Shown: positions 8,008 through 17,865, counted from the first letter of the stretch. The stretch: 64,000 bases of DNA from Nocardioides lacusdianchii (GCF_020102855.1 NZ_JADHZD010000005.1:186001-250000), one strand, 5' to 3'. Notes: generated by a model not told the origin, from the sequence alone. A program made the numbers and translations.

Positions 8008-8460
8008 CTAGTCAGCGCGGGGCCTGGCGCGCTTCTCCGAAACGACTGTCCCCGAGGTGCGCGGCCGTGTCCACGCCGCGATGAAGCACGACGGCACGGC
8101 CACCGGCGCGTGCCGGGCGCGGAACTCGCTCGGCGAGCAGCCCACGATCGTGCTGAAGGTGCGACTGAAGGTGCCCAGGCTCGCGAAGCCGACGTCCCAG
8201 GCGACGTCGGTGACCGGCCGGTCGGTCTGGCGCAGCAGCGTCATCGCGCGCTCGACGCGGCGGCGCTGGAGGTAGCGGTGGGGCGTCTCGCCGTAGACGT
8301 CCTTGAACACCCGGCCGAACTGCGACGGGGACAGGTGCGCGATCGCGGCGAGGGTGGGCACGTCGAGGGGCTCGGCGTAGCGGCGGTCCATCTCGTCGCG
8401 CGCCCGCAGCACGCGACGGTTGGTGTCCTCCTGTGCGGAGAGCTCGTACGCCCGGCTCAC
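8008..8460 (-). CDS. AraC-family transcriptional regulator (DNA-binding domain only)
   Basis: 150 aa from GTG 8460, with TAGGTT 6 nt upstream on the coding strand (leaderless). It is almost all AraC DNA-binding domain: two helix-turn-helix units, first around LDVPTLAAIAHLSPSQFGRVF, second around PVTDVAWDVGFASLGTFSRTF, with the family signature through the second. There is no N-terminal effector domain, only about 30 residues before the HTH and a 30-residue Arg-rich tail. It lies 10 nt upstream of the VOC-cupin-PCMT group and is their likely regulator. Confidence 0.9.
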   Translation of the reverse strand: MSRAYELSAQEDTNRRVLRARDEMDRRYAEPLDVPTLAAIAHLSPSQFGRVFKDVYGETPHRYLQRRRVERAMTLLRQTDRPVTDVAWDVGFASLGTFSRTFSTIVGCSPSEFRARHAPVAVPSCFIAAWTRPRTSGTVVSEKRARPRAD

Positions 8461-8510
8461 CCCGCCAACCTAGACGGTCCCGGGGACACCGACGGACCCC
8501 CGAAGACCGA

Positions 8511-8543
8511 GCAGCGGCACGGCCCTCGGGGCCGTGCCGCTGC
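8511..8543. terminator. Strong GC hairpin between convergent/neighbouring transcripts
   Basis: Perfect 15-bp stem: 8511-8525 with 8529-8543, loop TCG. It lies downstream of the minus-strand anti-sigma-like gene (ends 8680) and before the AraC start. No T-run follows on either strand, so it may terminate by stem strength alone or be another palindromic element. The 8461-8679 stretch holds nothing else I can support. Confidence 0.5.
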
Positions 8544-8679
8544 GGTGCGTTTCGGGACCTGCCGCTTCCTGGGGGGATCCGTGCCTCGGCGGGAGCTCGT
8601 GACACGGGTGCGACGTCGGCCCCGCGGAACGCGGCCGCTCCGGTTCAGAGAACCGAAGATCTGGTGGAAGGGGTGCCTG

Positions 8680-9651
<972 letters not shown>

Positions 9652-9685
9652 CTCACTCCGTTCAGCGTCATGGGCGGGCGTGGTG

Positions 9686-10237
9686 TTACGGGTTCTCGGA
9701 GAGTTTCTTGGCCAGCTGCTTCAACCCGCGGTGCGAGGCCGCCCGCACCGCGCCCGGCCGCTTGCCGAGGATGCGGGCGGCGGTCGGGGCGTCGAAGCCC
9801 AGCACGGTGCGGAGCATGATGGCCTCCGCCTGGTCCTTGGGCAGTGAGGCGATCAGCCGCAGCGCCTCCTCGGACTGGACCCTGCCCAGGGTGTCGCCCT
9901 CGACGTCGGCGGGGTCGTGCAGGTCGACGAGGTCGTCGACCGACTCGTCGCTGGAGGGCCGGCGGTTGCTCCGCCTCAGGTGGTCGATGGCGCGGTTGCG
10001 CCCGATCGTGGTGACCCACCCGCGGAACCCGTCGGCGTCACCGCTGAAGGTGTGGAGGTCGCGGAAGGCCTGGGCCCATGCGTCGCTGGCCACGTCCTCG
10101 GCGTCCCCCACACCGACCAGCACCGTCAGGTAGCGCAGCAGCGGCGGCTGCACCTCGCGGTAGATCTGGCGGAAGGCCGCCTCGTCGCCGGCGAGCATGC
10201 GCTCGACAGCGGCATCGAGGGGATCAGGATCGGCCAC
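9686..10237 (-). CDS. ECF RNA polymerase sigma factor
   Basis: 183 aa from GTG 10237, with a GACAAT box 6 nt before it (leaderless). Sigma-70 region 2 is visible as [17 protein letters not shown] ... [17 protein letters not shown] and [18 protein letters not shown], and region 4 as [37 protein letters not shown] (written here in parts; region-4 HTH around [19 protein letters not shown]). It directs polymerase to a small regulon. The downstream membrane protein is probably its antagonist. It is a different clade from the SigK-like factor at 16501 and lies only 80 bp from that locus's last gene. Confidence 0.92.
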   Translation of the reverse strand: MADPDPLDAAVERMLAGDEAAFRQIYREVQPPLLRYLTVLVGVGDAEDVASDAWAQAFRDLHTFSGDADGFRGWVTTIGRNRAIDHLRRSNRRPSSDESVDDLVDLHDPADVEGDTLGRVQSEEALRLIASLPKDQAEAIMLRTVLGFDAPTAARILGKRPGAVRAASHRGLKQLAKKLSENP

Positions 10238-10316
10238 GGCGCGATTGTCTCCCGAGCGGCTCGGCGCCGGGCACCTCCGGGGTCGCCGGGAGAGTCGAGG
10301 GTCCGGTGGCGGACCG

Positions 10317-11090
10317 TCAGCGGCGCGGCGGGCGCGGGACGAACAGCGGGACGCGGGCGGCGTACTCGTCCCAGCCGGGTCGCTTCGACATCGTCTTCTC
10401 CAGCAGCCTGGCGCCGGTGACGTTGCGGATGAAGTACGTCATGGCGATGGGCGCGAAGATCGTCGCGAGGCCCTGCACCCAGCCCAGCGACAGCGCGCCG
10501 GCAGCCCAGAGGCCCCACCACACGCACGCGTCGCCGAAGTAGTTGGGGTGGCGCGTCCAGCCCCACAGGCCGGTGTCGAGGACCTTCGGTCGCGACTCGC
10601 GCGGCTTCGCGCGGTAGGCGGCGAGCTGCGCATCGCCCACGACCTCGAAGAAGACGCCGACGGCCCAGATCGCCACACCGACCCACACCACGGGCCACCA
10701 GCGGACGTCGTACGCCGCAGCGACGTGGAGCGGGAACGAGATGATCCACGCCACGACGGCCTGGGTGAGGAAGACGCGGACCAGGACCTTCCCCGCACCG
10801 GCGTGCCAGCCGGGCCCGCCGAGCATCTCCTCGTAGCGCGGGTCCTCGCCGTGGCCCTTCGAACGCTTCGCGATGTGCCAGGCCAGGCGCCCGCCCCACA
10901 GCGTCACGAGCACCGCGAGCAGCCACGAGTGCGCGTCGGGCCACACGAGCGCCAGGACCAGCGCGACGGCCACGAAGACCGACCCCCAGGCGACGTCGAC
11001 CACCGCGACGCGGTCGACGCGCTTGCTGATCGCAGCGGTGACCCCCATGACGACGAGGGCCACCAGCAGCGCGACCAGGCTCTGGATCAC
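10317..11090 (-). CDS. DUF1295-type polytopic membrane protein (steroid 5-alpha-reductase/ICMT-like fold)
   Basis: 257 aa from GTG 11090, overlapping the stop of the upstream synthase (GTGA). Six or more membrane helices, beginning VIQSLVALLVALVVMGVTAA. Family signature regions are VDVAWGSVFVAVAL near the start and GLWGWTRHPNYFGDACVWWGLW with the RHPNYF motif that binds NADPH or SAM in related enzymes. In mycobacteria the orthologue position is held by an Rv0446c-type protein beside sigK. Probably modifies a lipid together with the two fatty-acyl synthases. It is the last gene of the sigK operon. Confidence 0.8.
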   Translation of the reverse strand: MIQSLVALLVALVVMGVTAAISKRVDRVAVVDVAWGSVFVAVALVLALVWPDAHSWLLAVLVTLWGGRLAWHIAKRSKGHGEDPRYEEMLGGPGWHAGAGKVLVRVFLTQAVVAWIISFPLHVAAAYDVRWWPVVWVGVAIWAVGVFFEVVGDAQLAAYRAKPRESRPKVLDTGLWGWTRHPNYFGDACVWWGLWAAGALSLGWVQGLATIFAPIAMTYFIRNVTGARLLEKTMSKRPGWDEYAARVPLFVPRPPRR

Positions 11091-12406
11091 CACCCGCGGA
11101 CCGCCGGGAGGGTGTGCGGTGCGCCGGGGCGCACGGACAGGATCTGGTCGACGCCCATGCGGCCGTCGCGGAAGGCCAGCGCGCCGCCGACGAGGTAGAG
11201 GCGCCACACGCGGACGACCTCCTCGCCCACGAGGGCACGGATCTGGTCGATGTTGGCCTCGAAGCGCTCGAGCCAGCCGTGGACCGTGAGGACGTAGTGC
11301 TCGCGCATCGCGTGCACGTCGCGCACCTCGAGTCCGCCGGACTCGATGAGGTCGACCGTCTCCCCGACGGGACGCATCGTCATGTCGGGGGCGATGAAGG
11401 ACTCGATGAACGGGCCGCCACCGGGGTGCTTGCCGCCCCCGGTGCCCTGGCGCGACATCTGCTGGATCAGCACGCGTCCGCCGGGCCGCACCGCGCGGCG
11501 CAGGACCTCGACGTAGGTCGGGTAGTTGAGCGCACCGACGTGCTCGCCCATCTCCAGCGACCCGACGGCGTCGAAGTGGTCGCGCTCGGGGACCTCGCGG
11601 TAGTCCTGCAGCCGGATCTCGACCCGGTCCTCCAGCCCGCGTTCGGCGATCCGGGCGTCGATGAACTTCTTCTGCTCGGCCGCGATCGTCACCCCCGTCA
11701 CCGTCGCGCCGAAGTGCTCGGCGGCGTGCAGCGACAGCGAGCCCCAGCCGCAGCCCACGTCGAGCATCCGCATCCCCGGCTCCAGGCCGAGCTTGGTGCA
11801 GACGAGGTCGAGCTTGGCGCGCTGCGCGTCCTCGAGTGAGGTGTCGGGCGTGGCGTGGTAGCCGCAGCTGTAGGCCATCTGCGGCTCGAGGATGAGGGAG
11901 TAGAACTCGTTGGAGAGGTCGTAGTGGTGGCTGATCGACGACCGGTCGCGCGCCAGGCTGTGCAGGCGTCCCTTGATCCGCGCCTGCGACGCCGGCGGTG
12001 CGGGCGGGCGGCCCAGGGCGCCGAGGCCGGAGACGGTGCGGATCGCGTCGACCATCGCGCGCGGTGAGAGGCGTACGCCGGACAGGCCGCGCTCGGCGCC
12101 CACGGCGAAGGCGTGCGTCAGCGCGGAGTCGAGGTCCCAGCCGTCCTGCTCGGGGACGTCGAGCTCACCTGTGACGTAGGCCTGGGCGGCGCCGAGCTCG
12201 CCCGGGTGCCACATCAGCCGGCGCAGGGCGTCGGGGGAGCGGAGCACCACCAGCGGGGCGCCCTCGGGGCCGGCGACGGATCCGTCCCACGCCTCAAGGC
12301 GCACGGGCAGGTCGCCCCCGATGAAGGGGCGCACCGCCTCGGCGAGGCGGTCGGCGACGCCGACAGGGTGGACCGATGCGGTGGTCGGGGAGGCGGTCTG
12401 GGTCAC
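11087..12406 (-). CDS. Cyclopropane-fatty-acid-type SAM synthase, second copy
   Basis: 439 aa from GTG 12406, overlapping the previous stop (GTGA). It methylates or cyclopropanates double bonds of membrane phospholipid acyl chains using SAM. Visible: N-terminal lipid-binding part to about residue 150, ISHHYDLSNEFYSLIL, SAM loop MLDVGCGWGSLSLHAAEHFG and GVTIAAEQKKFIDARI, then FDAVGSLEMGEHVG. The paralogue upstream (12403-13752) is only distantly similar, so the pair may make different products or act in sequence, as expected for 10-methyl or cyclopropane fatty acids. Mycobacterial sigK loci carry one such gene (ufaA1-like). Confidence 0.88.
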   Translation of the reverse strand: MTQTASPTTASVHPVGVADRLAEAVRPFIGGDLPVRLEAWDGSVAGPEGAPLVVLRSPDALRRLMWHPGELGAAQAYVTGELDVPEQDGWDLDSALTHAFAVGAERGLSGVRLSPRAMVDAIRTVSGLGALGRPPAPPASQARIKGRLHSLARDRSSISHHYDLSNEFYSLILEPQMAYSCGYHATPDTSLEDAQRAKLDLVCTKLGLEPGMRMLDVGCGWGSLSLHAAEHFGATVTGVTIAAEQKKFIDARIAERGLEDRVEIRLQDYREVPERDHFDAVGSLEMGEHVGALNYPTYVEVLRRAVRPGGRVLIQQMSRQGTGGGKHPGGGPFIESFIAPDMTMRPVGETVDLIESGGLEVRDVHAMREHYVLTVHGWLERFEANIDQIRALVGEEVVRVWRLYLVGGALAFRDGRMGVDQILSVRPGAPHTLPAVRGW

Positions 12407-13752
12407 GGGGTCTCCCGGGTGAAGGTGAGCTGCGAGACGTTGAGGTAGCCGCTGGCGAAGCCGGCCTGCGAGTAGGCGAGGTAGAAGTGCCACACCCGCA
12501 TGAACATGTCGTCGAAACCGAGCCCGAGCACGGCGTCGCGCTGGGCGAGGAAGCGGCGGTCCCACCGGCGCAGCGTCTCGGCGTAGTGGTCGCCCATCTC
12601 GAGCTGGTCGACGAGGCGGATCGTGGTCTCGGCGCGGGTGATCTCGTCGATCACCTCGACGCTGGGCAGGAAGCCGCCGGGGAAGATGTACTTGTTGATC
12701 CACGTGTGGCTGTCGCGGGTGACGAGCATCCGGTCGTGGGGCATCGTGATCGCCTGGATGGAGACGCGACCGCCGGGGGCGAGCACCTGGTCGATGGTGC
12801 TGAAGTAGGTGCCCCAGAACTCGTGGCCGACGGCCTCGATCATCTCCACGGACACCACGGCGTCGTACGTCGCACCGGTGGCCGCGAGCGCGCGGTAGTC
12901 CATCAGCTCGACGTGGACGCGGTCGGAGAACCCGGCGGCGGCGATGCGCTCCTCGGCGAGCTCGAGCTGCTCGACCGACAGCGTGATCGTGTGGACGCTG
13001 GCGCCGCGGCGGGCGGCGCGGATCGCGAGCTCGCCCCAGCCGGTGCCGATCTCGAGCACGCGGGAACCCTCGGTGACGCCCGCCTCGTCGAGCAGCCGCT
13101 CGATCTTGCGGCCCTGGGCCTCGGCGAAGTCGGGGCCGTGGCGGCGCGGGTCGTCGTGGTCGACCGGCTCGGGCGGCGTGGCGACGTGGTGGTCGCCGAC
13201 GGAGCCCGGGCCCTTCGCGACCTGGGTGGTTGAGGTGTCGAAGAGGGCCGCGGAGTAGCTCAGCGTCTCGTCGAGGAAGAGCGCGAAGAGGTCGTTGGAC
13301 AGGTCGTAGTGGTGCGAGATGTTGGCCTGGCTGTTGGCCTCGGTGCTGCGCTGGTGGTGGGGCAGTCGCGGCGTGACGAGCGCACGCAGGCGCTGGAGGG
13401 ACGGCGGGACGAGGGTCGCCATGCGGGCCGCGGGCACGGTGAGGAAGCCGGCGAGGTCGTCGGTGTCCCACGCCCCCGTCATGTAGGACTCGCCGAAGCC
13501 GATCAGGCCGTCGCGGCCGAGGCGGGCGTAGAACTCCTCGGGACGGTGCAGCCGCATCACGGGGCCGCCCCGGCCGAGCCGGTGTCCGGTGGGCTCCTCG
13601 ATCACGGTCACCGCGAGGCGACCGACGGCGGCGCGGAAGAGGCGACGGGCCACGGCGGCCGAGACGGCCGTGCGGGGTCCACCGCGCAGCGGCTCCAGCG
13701 GAGGCATCCCCTGCGAGCCGGTCTCGGCGGGGCGGTTCTTCTCAACGGTCAC
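12403..13752 (-). CDS. Cyclopropane-fatty-acid-type SAM synthase, first copy
   Basis: 449 aa from GTG 13752, overlapping the FAD-DUF1365 gene's stop (GTGA). Features: SQANISHHYDLSNDLFALFL, SAM loop VLEIGTGWGELAIRAARRG, VVSVEMIEAVGHEFWGTYF, and the C-terminal YFSTIDQVLAPGGRVSIQ. Closest in layout to mycobacterial ufaA1. Oddity: between YSAALFD and AQGRKIERLL, where the family usually has about 8 residues, there are about 45, including GDHHVATPPEPVDHDD. The DNA under that insertion contains a nested hairpin (13166-13206: GGCTC/GAGCC outside GGCGAC/GTCGCC), so it may be another palindrome-derived insertion, although less clear than the others. Confidence 0.88.
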   Translation of the reverse strand: MTVEKNRPAETGSQGMPPLEPLRGGPRTAVSAAVARRLFRAAVGRLAVTVIEEPTGHRLGRGGPVMRLHRPEEFYARLGRDGLIGFGESYMTGAWDTDDLAGFLTVPAARMATLVPPSLQRLRALVTPRLPHHQRSTEANSQANISHHYDLSNDLFALFLDETLSYSAALFDTSTTQVAKGPGSVGDHHVATPPEPVDHDDPRRHGPDFAEAQGRKIERLLDEAGVTEGSRVLEIGTGWGELAIRAARRGASVHTITLSVEQLELAEERIAAAGFSDRVHVELMDYRALAATGATYDAVVSVEMIEAVGHEFWGTYFSTIDQVLAPGGRVSIQAITMPHDRMLVTRDSHTWINKYIFPGGFLPSVEVIDEITRAETTIRLVDQLEMGDHYAETLRRWDRRFLAQRDAVLGLGFDDMFMRVWHFYLAYSQAGFASGYLNVSQLTFTRETP

Positions 13753-15773
13753 TGCACGCCCTCCTGGCGATGGCGGGGACGGGGGCGGACGGGCAGGCGC
13801 CGTGCCCACAGCCAGATGCCGTGGGTTCGGATGAGCGCGCTGCCGCGCAACGCGGCCCCCAGGGTCTTGCGGACCGGCACGTCGGTGCGCGACCCGGTCA
13901 GGCTGGCGCTGAACGGCGCGGAGCCGCCGGGCGCGTCGGCGTCGTGGCCGCGCAGGGTGACGGCGACGTGGAGCCGGTCGGTCGGGATCGGCACGGCGAT
14001 GTCGTAGGTGCCGTCGACGCCGTGGAAGGGCGAGACGTACATCGCCTTGTCGGTGCGGGCGCGGCCCTGCTCGTCGGGGTGGACGAGGTAGGCGTGTCGG
14101 TCGCCGTAGGTGTTGTGGACCTCGACGACCACACCGGCCTGGCGGCCCTGGTCGTCGAAGCACCAGAAGACGCTGATCGGGTTGAAGCAGAAGCCGAGCG
14201 AGCGCGGGTGGGCGGCCATGAGGATCGTGCCGGGACGCTCGCCTGCACCCAGGGTCACGCCGTTGTTGGCGAGGAAGGCCTCGACGTTGGCGCGCAGCGA
14301 CCTCTCCGGCGAGCCGAGGTGGTCGCGGGCCTCGAAGCGGGCCAGCCTGCCGTGGTCGGGCAGGTCGTCGAGGTCGACGAGCCAGCAGGTCGAGGTGTGC
14401 TCGAAGGAGCGCCGGATCGGCGTACGCCGCGTGTGGCGGATGGTGGTCGCGAAGCGGCCCGGGGCGGGCAGCACCGTCGGGGTGCGGGTCCACGGCAGGC
14501 CGAGGTGGGTCGCGGCGGCGAGACCCGATCGCGCACCGTCCTCGTGGAAGCCCCAGCCGTGGTAGGCGCCGGCGAAGGCGATCCGCTCGGTGTTGATCTC
14601 CGGCAGGCGACGCGACGCGGCGACCGACTCGGGGGTGTAGAGCGGGTGCTCGTACTCCATCCGGTCGATCACGGTGGCGGGGTCGACGAGGTCCTCGCCA
14701 CCGAGGGTGACGAGGTAGTGGGTGTCAGTGGGCAGCCGCTGGAGCCGGGTGAGGTCGTAGGTCACGGTGACCACACCGGTCTCGCTGGCGGGCCGGAAGA
14801 AGTTCCAGGACGCGCGGGCGTCGTGCGCGGCAGGCAGCAGCGAGGTGTCGGTGTGCAGCAGCGCCGGGTTGCTGGAGTAGGGGAGTGCCGAGAGCAGCTC
14901 GCGCTGCAGGTCGGTCGGCTCCTCGAGCATGCCGAGCGCGTGGGACGGGTGGGTGGCGATGACCACGGCGTCGAAGGTCGTGGTGGCGCCGCTGCCGTCG
15001 GTGACCTCGACGCCGTCGGCGACCTCGCGCACCGAGGTGACCTTGGTGTCGAGGCGTACGTCGGGCAGGCCGGCCCCGATCGCGGCGACGTAGGTGCGCG
15101 AGCCGCCGGTCACCGTGCGCCACTCCGGCGAGCCGAAGACCGAGAGCATCCCGTGGTGCTGGAGGAAGGTGAAGAGGTAGCGCGCGGGGTAGTCGAGGGA
15201 GGTCGCGGGGTCGCACGACCACACGGCCGCGACCAGGGGCTCCATGAAGTGGCGGACGAAGCCGGCGGAGAAGCCGCCCCGGTCCAGGAACTCACGAAGG
15301 GTCTCGTCCGACGCCTGCTGGGAGTGCGAGCCGGACACCGGGTCGGTGGCCAGGACCGCACGGGCGCGCCGGTGGAAGCGCGGGATCTCCAGCAGCATCC
15401 GCCAGTGCTCGCGCGAGCGCAACGTCGAGCGCTGCGCGAACAGGCCGCGGGGGCCGAGGGCGCCGGCGTACTCCACGCCGGTGCCGGCGTCGCTGACCGA
15501 GAGCGACATCTCGGAGGGCTGAGTCTCCACGCCCAGCTCGGCGAAGAGCCGCAGCAGCGTGGGGTAGGTGCGCCGGTTGTGGACGATGAAGCCGGTGTCG
15601 ATGGCCAGCTCGCCCTCGGGCGTGAGCACCCGGTGGGTGTCGGCGTGGCCACCGAGGCGGGCGTCGGCCTCGTAGAGGGTGACGTGGGACGTGCGCGAGG
15701 CCACCCAGGCAGCCGTCAGCCCGGCAACACCGGAACCGACGACCGCGACCCGACGCTGCCCGCTCGCACTCAC
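13749..15773 (-). CDS. FAD-dependent oxidoreductase fused to a DUF1365 domain
   Basis: 674 aa from GTG 15773, overlapping the rskA stop (GTGA). N-terminal amine-oxidase-like FAD domain: RVAVVGSGVAGLTAAW (GxGxxG at residues 13-18), ARLGGHADTHRV, IDTGFIVHNRRTYPTLLRLF, and C-terminal FAD contact IAFAGAYHGWGFHEDGARSG. From about residue 440 a DUF1365 domain follows without a stop: TTIRHTRRTPIRRSFEHTS, AHPRSLGFCFNPISVFWC, EVHNTYGDRHAYLV and KAMYVSPFHGVDGTYD. In mycobacteria these are two adjacent genes (Rv0449c and Rv0448c types) in the sigK locus; here they are one polypeptide, which implies they act together, probably on the product of the downstream acyl synthases. Exact chemistry is unknown. 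Confidence 0.88.
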   Translation of the reverse strand: MSASGQRRVAVVGSGVAGLTAAWVASRTSHVTLYEADARLGGHADTHRVLTPEGELAIDTGFIVHNRRTYPTLLRLFAELGVETQPSEMSLSVSDAGTGVEYAGALGPRGLFAQRSTLRSREHWRMLLEIPRFHRRARAVLATDPVSGSHSQQASDETLREFLDRGGFSAGFVRHFMEPLVAAVWSCDPATSLDYPARYLFTFLQHHGMLSVFGSPEWRTVTGGSRTYVAAIGAGLPDVRLDTKVTSVREVADGVEVTDGSGATTTFDAVVIATHPSHALGMLEEPTDLQRELLSALPYSSNPALLHTDTSLLPAAHDARASWNFFRPASETGVVTVTYDLTRLQRLPTDTHYLVTLGGEDLVDPATVIDRMEYEHPLYTPESVAASRRLPEINTERIAFAGAYHGWGFHEDGARSGLAAATHLGLPWTRTPTVLPAPGRFATTIRHTRRTPIRRSFEHTSTCWLVDLDDLPDHGRLARFEARDHLGSPERSLRANVEAFLANNGVTLGAGERPGTILMAAHPRSLGFCFNPISVFWCFDDQGRQAGVVVEVHNTYGDRHAYLVHPDEQGRARTDKAMYVSPFHGVDGTYDIAVPIPTDRLHVAVTLRGHDADAPGGSAPFSASLTGSRTDVPVRKTLGAALRGSALIRTHGIWLWARRLPVRPRPRHRQEGVQ

Positions 15774-16504
15774 GCGTCCTCGGTGAGGTCGAACACCGCG
15801 ATCGGGGCGGTGGTGGGCTGCTCGGAGCCGCTCTCGGGCTCGACGGTGATGCCGACGGCGGCCGCCTCCGCGGCCGAGCCGTCCAGCACGACGGTCTGGT
15901 CGGGTGCGTCGGACATCAGGCCGGCCGAGGTGAACTCGTCGCCGTTGATGAACCACAGCTCGTAGGCCTTGCCCTCGGGGGCGGAGACCATGTCCTCGGT
16001 GCTGATGACGGCCCGGTCCTCGGACTTGGAGCGGACGACGGTCGCGCGGCCTGCCTCGCCGAGGTCGAGGAAGACCTCCTCGGCGTCGGGGGCCTGCAGG
16101 ACCTGCTCGGCAGCGGTGAGCTTCGTGACCCGGTCGTCGTCCGACCAGGGCTGGCTCACCATGGCGCCGATGCCGACGAAGAGCGCGAGTGCCGCCGCGA
16201 CCAGAAAGGGCATCCAACCCCGCCCCCGCCCTGCCGTGGTGTCGGCGAGGGGCGTCGGAGCGGACTGGGGGACCTCGGGGGCCATCGGACGGATCTGTGC
16301 GATGCCGGCCAGGACGGACTCGCGAAGCGCGGCCGGCGGCGTGGTGGCGACGGTCTCGGACAGCAGGGCCGCGGTCTCGCGCAGCTCCGCCACCTCGGCG
16401 CGGCAGTCCTCGCACTGGGCGAGGTGCTGCTCGAACCGGGCCCGCTCGAGGTCGTCGAGCGCGTCCATGGCGTAGGCGCCCGTGAGCTTGTGAAGATCGC
16501 TCAT
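15770..16504 (-). CDS. rskA: Anti-sigma-K factor RskA
   Basis: 244 aa, ATG 16504 overlapping the sigK stop (ATGA-type overlap). Zinc-associated anti-sigma domain at the N-terminus with HLAQCEDC (His27, Cys31, Cys34 of HxxxCxxC), one membrane helix at residues 97-116 (WMPFLVAAALALFVGIGAMV), then an exported RskA domain with AYELWFINGDEFTSAGLM. It holds SigK at the membrane and releases it by regulated proteolysis in mycobacteria; the same topology is seen here. Gene order sigK-rskA is conserved. Confidence 0.92.
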   Translation of the reverse strand: MSDLHKLTGAYAMDALDDLERARFEQHLAQCEDCRAEVAELRETAALLSETVATTPPAALRESVLAGIAQIRPMAPEVPQSAPTPLADTTAGRGRGWMPFLVAAALALFVGIGAMVSQPWSDDDRVTKLTAAEQVLQAPDAEEVFLDLGEAGRATVVRSKSEDRAVISTEDMVSAPEGKAYELWFINGDEFTSAGLMSDAPDQTVVLDGSAAEAAAVGITVEPESGSEQPTTAPIAVFDLTEDA

Positions 16505-17115
16505 GAGGCAACTCCCATCAGGTCTCGCAGGCGGATCAGTCCGTCGCGAATGCGTGTTTTTGCGGTGCCCAACGGGACGTCGAGCAGGGTGGCGACCTCG
16601 GTGTGCGTGTAGCCGCCGAAGTAGGTGAGCTCGACGGCCTGGCGCTGCACGTCGGTCAGTGTGGCGACCGCGTTGCGCACGCGGGCCGCCTCCAGCGAGG
16701 CCTGCGCGGCCTCGGAGGTCTGGTCGTGGTCGACCGGTGCGGTCTCCCGGTTCCAGGTCTCGTCACGGGTGGTGGCTGCCTCGACCGAGCGGACCCGGTC
16801 GACGGCCTTGCGGTGGACGATGGTGAGGAGCCAGCCGGCAGCACTGCCACGAGCGGAGTCGAAGCGGGTGCTGGAGCGCCAGGCGTCGAGGTAGGCCTCT
16901 TGCGTGACCTCCTCGGCGTGGGCCGGGTTGCGCACGACGCGCAGCGCCAGGCCGTAGGCCCGGGCCGAGGTCGCGTCGTAGAACTCGGCGAAGGCGCGCT
17001 CGTCCCCGAGGGCGGCCTGCCGGAGCAGGTCGGCGAGCCTGGCTGCGTCGCCCCCGGACGGGACGCCCTGGGGCGCCCCGTCCGGTACGGGCCTCACGTG
17101 ATCCACGTCAGTCAT
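16501..17115 (-). CDS. sigK: ECF sigma factor SigK
   Basis: 204 aa from ATG 17115. Region 2: AFAEFYDATSARAYGLAL, EVTQEAYLDAWRSSTRF and GSAAGWLLTIVHRKAVDRVR; region 4: LTDVQRQAVELTYFGGYTHT with HTEVATLLDVPLGTAKTRIR. Pairing with an adjacent RskA, the downstream FAD/DUF1365/acyl-synthase/DUF1295 genes, and an upstream FAS1 lipoprotein match the mycobacterial SigK locus and regulon. Only 27 nt separate it from the FAS1 gene upstream, so it is probably transcribed from the SigK-type promoter at 17866-17892, giving autoregulation. Confidence 0.9.
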   Translation of the reverse strand: MTDVDHVRPVPDGAPQGVPSGGDAARLADLLRQAALGDERAFAEFYDATSARAYGLALRVVRNPAHAEEVTQEAYLDAWRSSTRFDSARGSAAGWLLTIVHRKAVDRVRSVEAATTRDETWNRETAPVDHDQTSEAAQASLEAARVRNAVATLTDVQRQAVELTYFGGYTHTEVATLLDVPLGTAKTRIRDGLIRLRDLMGVAS

Positions 17116-17142
17116 CCTTGCAGTGTGCGTCCAGAGGGACGA

Positions 17143-17802
17143 TCACATCTGCGGCATCAGGACCTGGTCGACGACGTAGACGGTGGCGTTGGCGGTCTGC
17201 ACGTTGCCGCACACGACGCTGGCCTCACCGATGGTGAACTCCTCGCCGGAGCCCTCGACGGTCAGCGTGTCGCCGGCCAGGGTCTCGAGCTCGCCCGCGA
17301 CGGCGTCGGGGGCGAGGCGCTCGCCGATGACGTGGTGCGTCAGGACGGTGGTCAGCGCCTCCTTGTCCTTCAGGAGCGCGTTGAGGTCCTTCTTCGGGAT
17401 CGCGGCGAAGGCGTCGTCGGTCGGCGCGAAGACCGTGAGGGCCTCGGCCGAGTTGAGCGTGTCGACCAGACCGGCCTCGGTCACCGCGGCGACCAGGGTC
17501 TTGAGGAGCGGGTTGTTCGAGGCGGCGGTGGCGACCGGGTCGTCGGCCATGCCCTCGACCGAACCCTCACCCTCGGTGGGGACGCCGGCGCAGCCGGGGC
17601 CGAACGGCGCGTCAGAAGCCATCGGCTCCTCGGACTCCGACTCCATGGGCTCCTCGGCGGGGGCCTCGGAGGTGGACTCGGAGGTGGTGGGCTCGGTGGC
17701 GCTCTCGGTGTCGCTCTCGCTGCCACAGGCGGCCAGGCCCATGGAGGCGGTCAGCGCGAGGGCGGCGAGGCCCATGGAACGGGTGCGGAGCTTGGTGTTC
17801 AT
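17143..17802 (-). CDS. FAS1 (fasciclin)-domain lipoprotein, MPT70/MPT83-like
   Basis: 219 aa from ATG 17802, with AAAGG 6-10 nt upstream. Signal peptide with lipobox ending LAAC, Cys26 the predicted lipidated residue. A Glu/Ser/Thr/Met-rich linker (about 30-70) is followed by one FAS1 domain: SNNPLLKTLVAAVTEAGLVD, LTVFAPTDDAFAAIP, LTHHVIGERLAP, and the C-terminal VYVVDQVLMPQ. FAS1 proteins mediate adhesion; in mycobacteria MPT70 and MPT83 are the best-known SigK targets. Here the gene lies directly upstream of sigK behind a SigK-type promoter. The original upstream extension of the frame is not coding-like. Confidence 0.92.
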   Translation of the reverse strand: MNTKLRTRSMGLAALALTASMGLAACGSESDTESATEPTTSESTSEAPAEEPMESESEEPMASDAPFGPGCAGVPTEGEGSVEGMADDPVATAASNNPLLKTLVAAVTEAGLVDTLNSAEALTVFAPTDDAFAAIPKKDLNALLKDKEALTTVLTHHVIGERLAPDAVAGELETLAGDTLTVEGSGEEFTIGEASVVCGNVQTANATVYVVDQVLMPQM

Positions 17803-17865
17803 GGCGGATGCCTTTCGACTGGGGTGCCTTCTGTGTGGGCCGTGTGTGGCCCGCTTACAGGAGGT

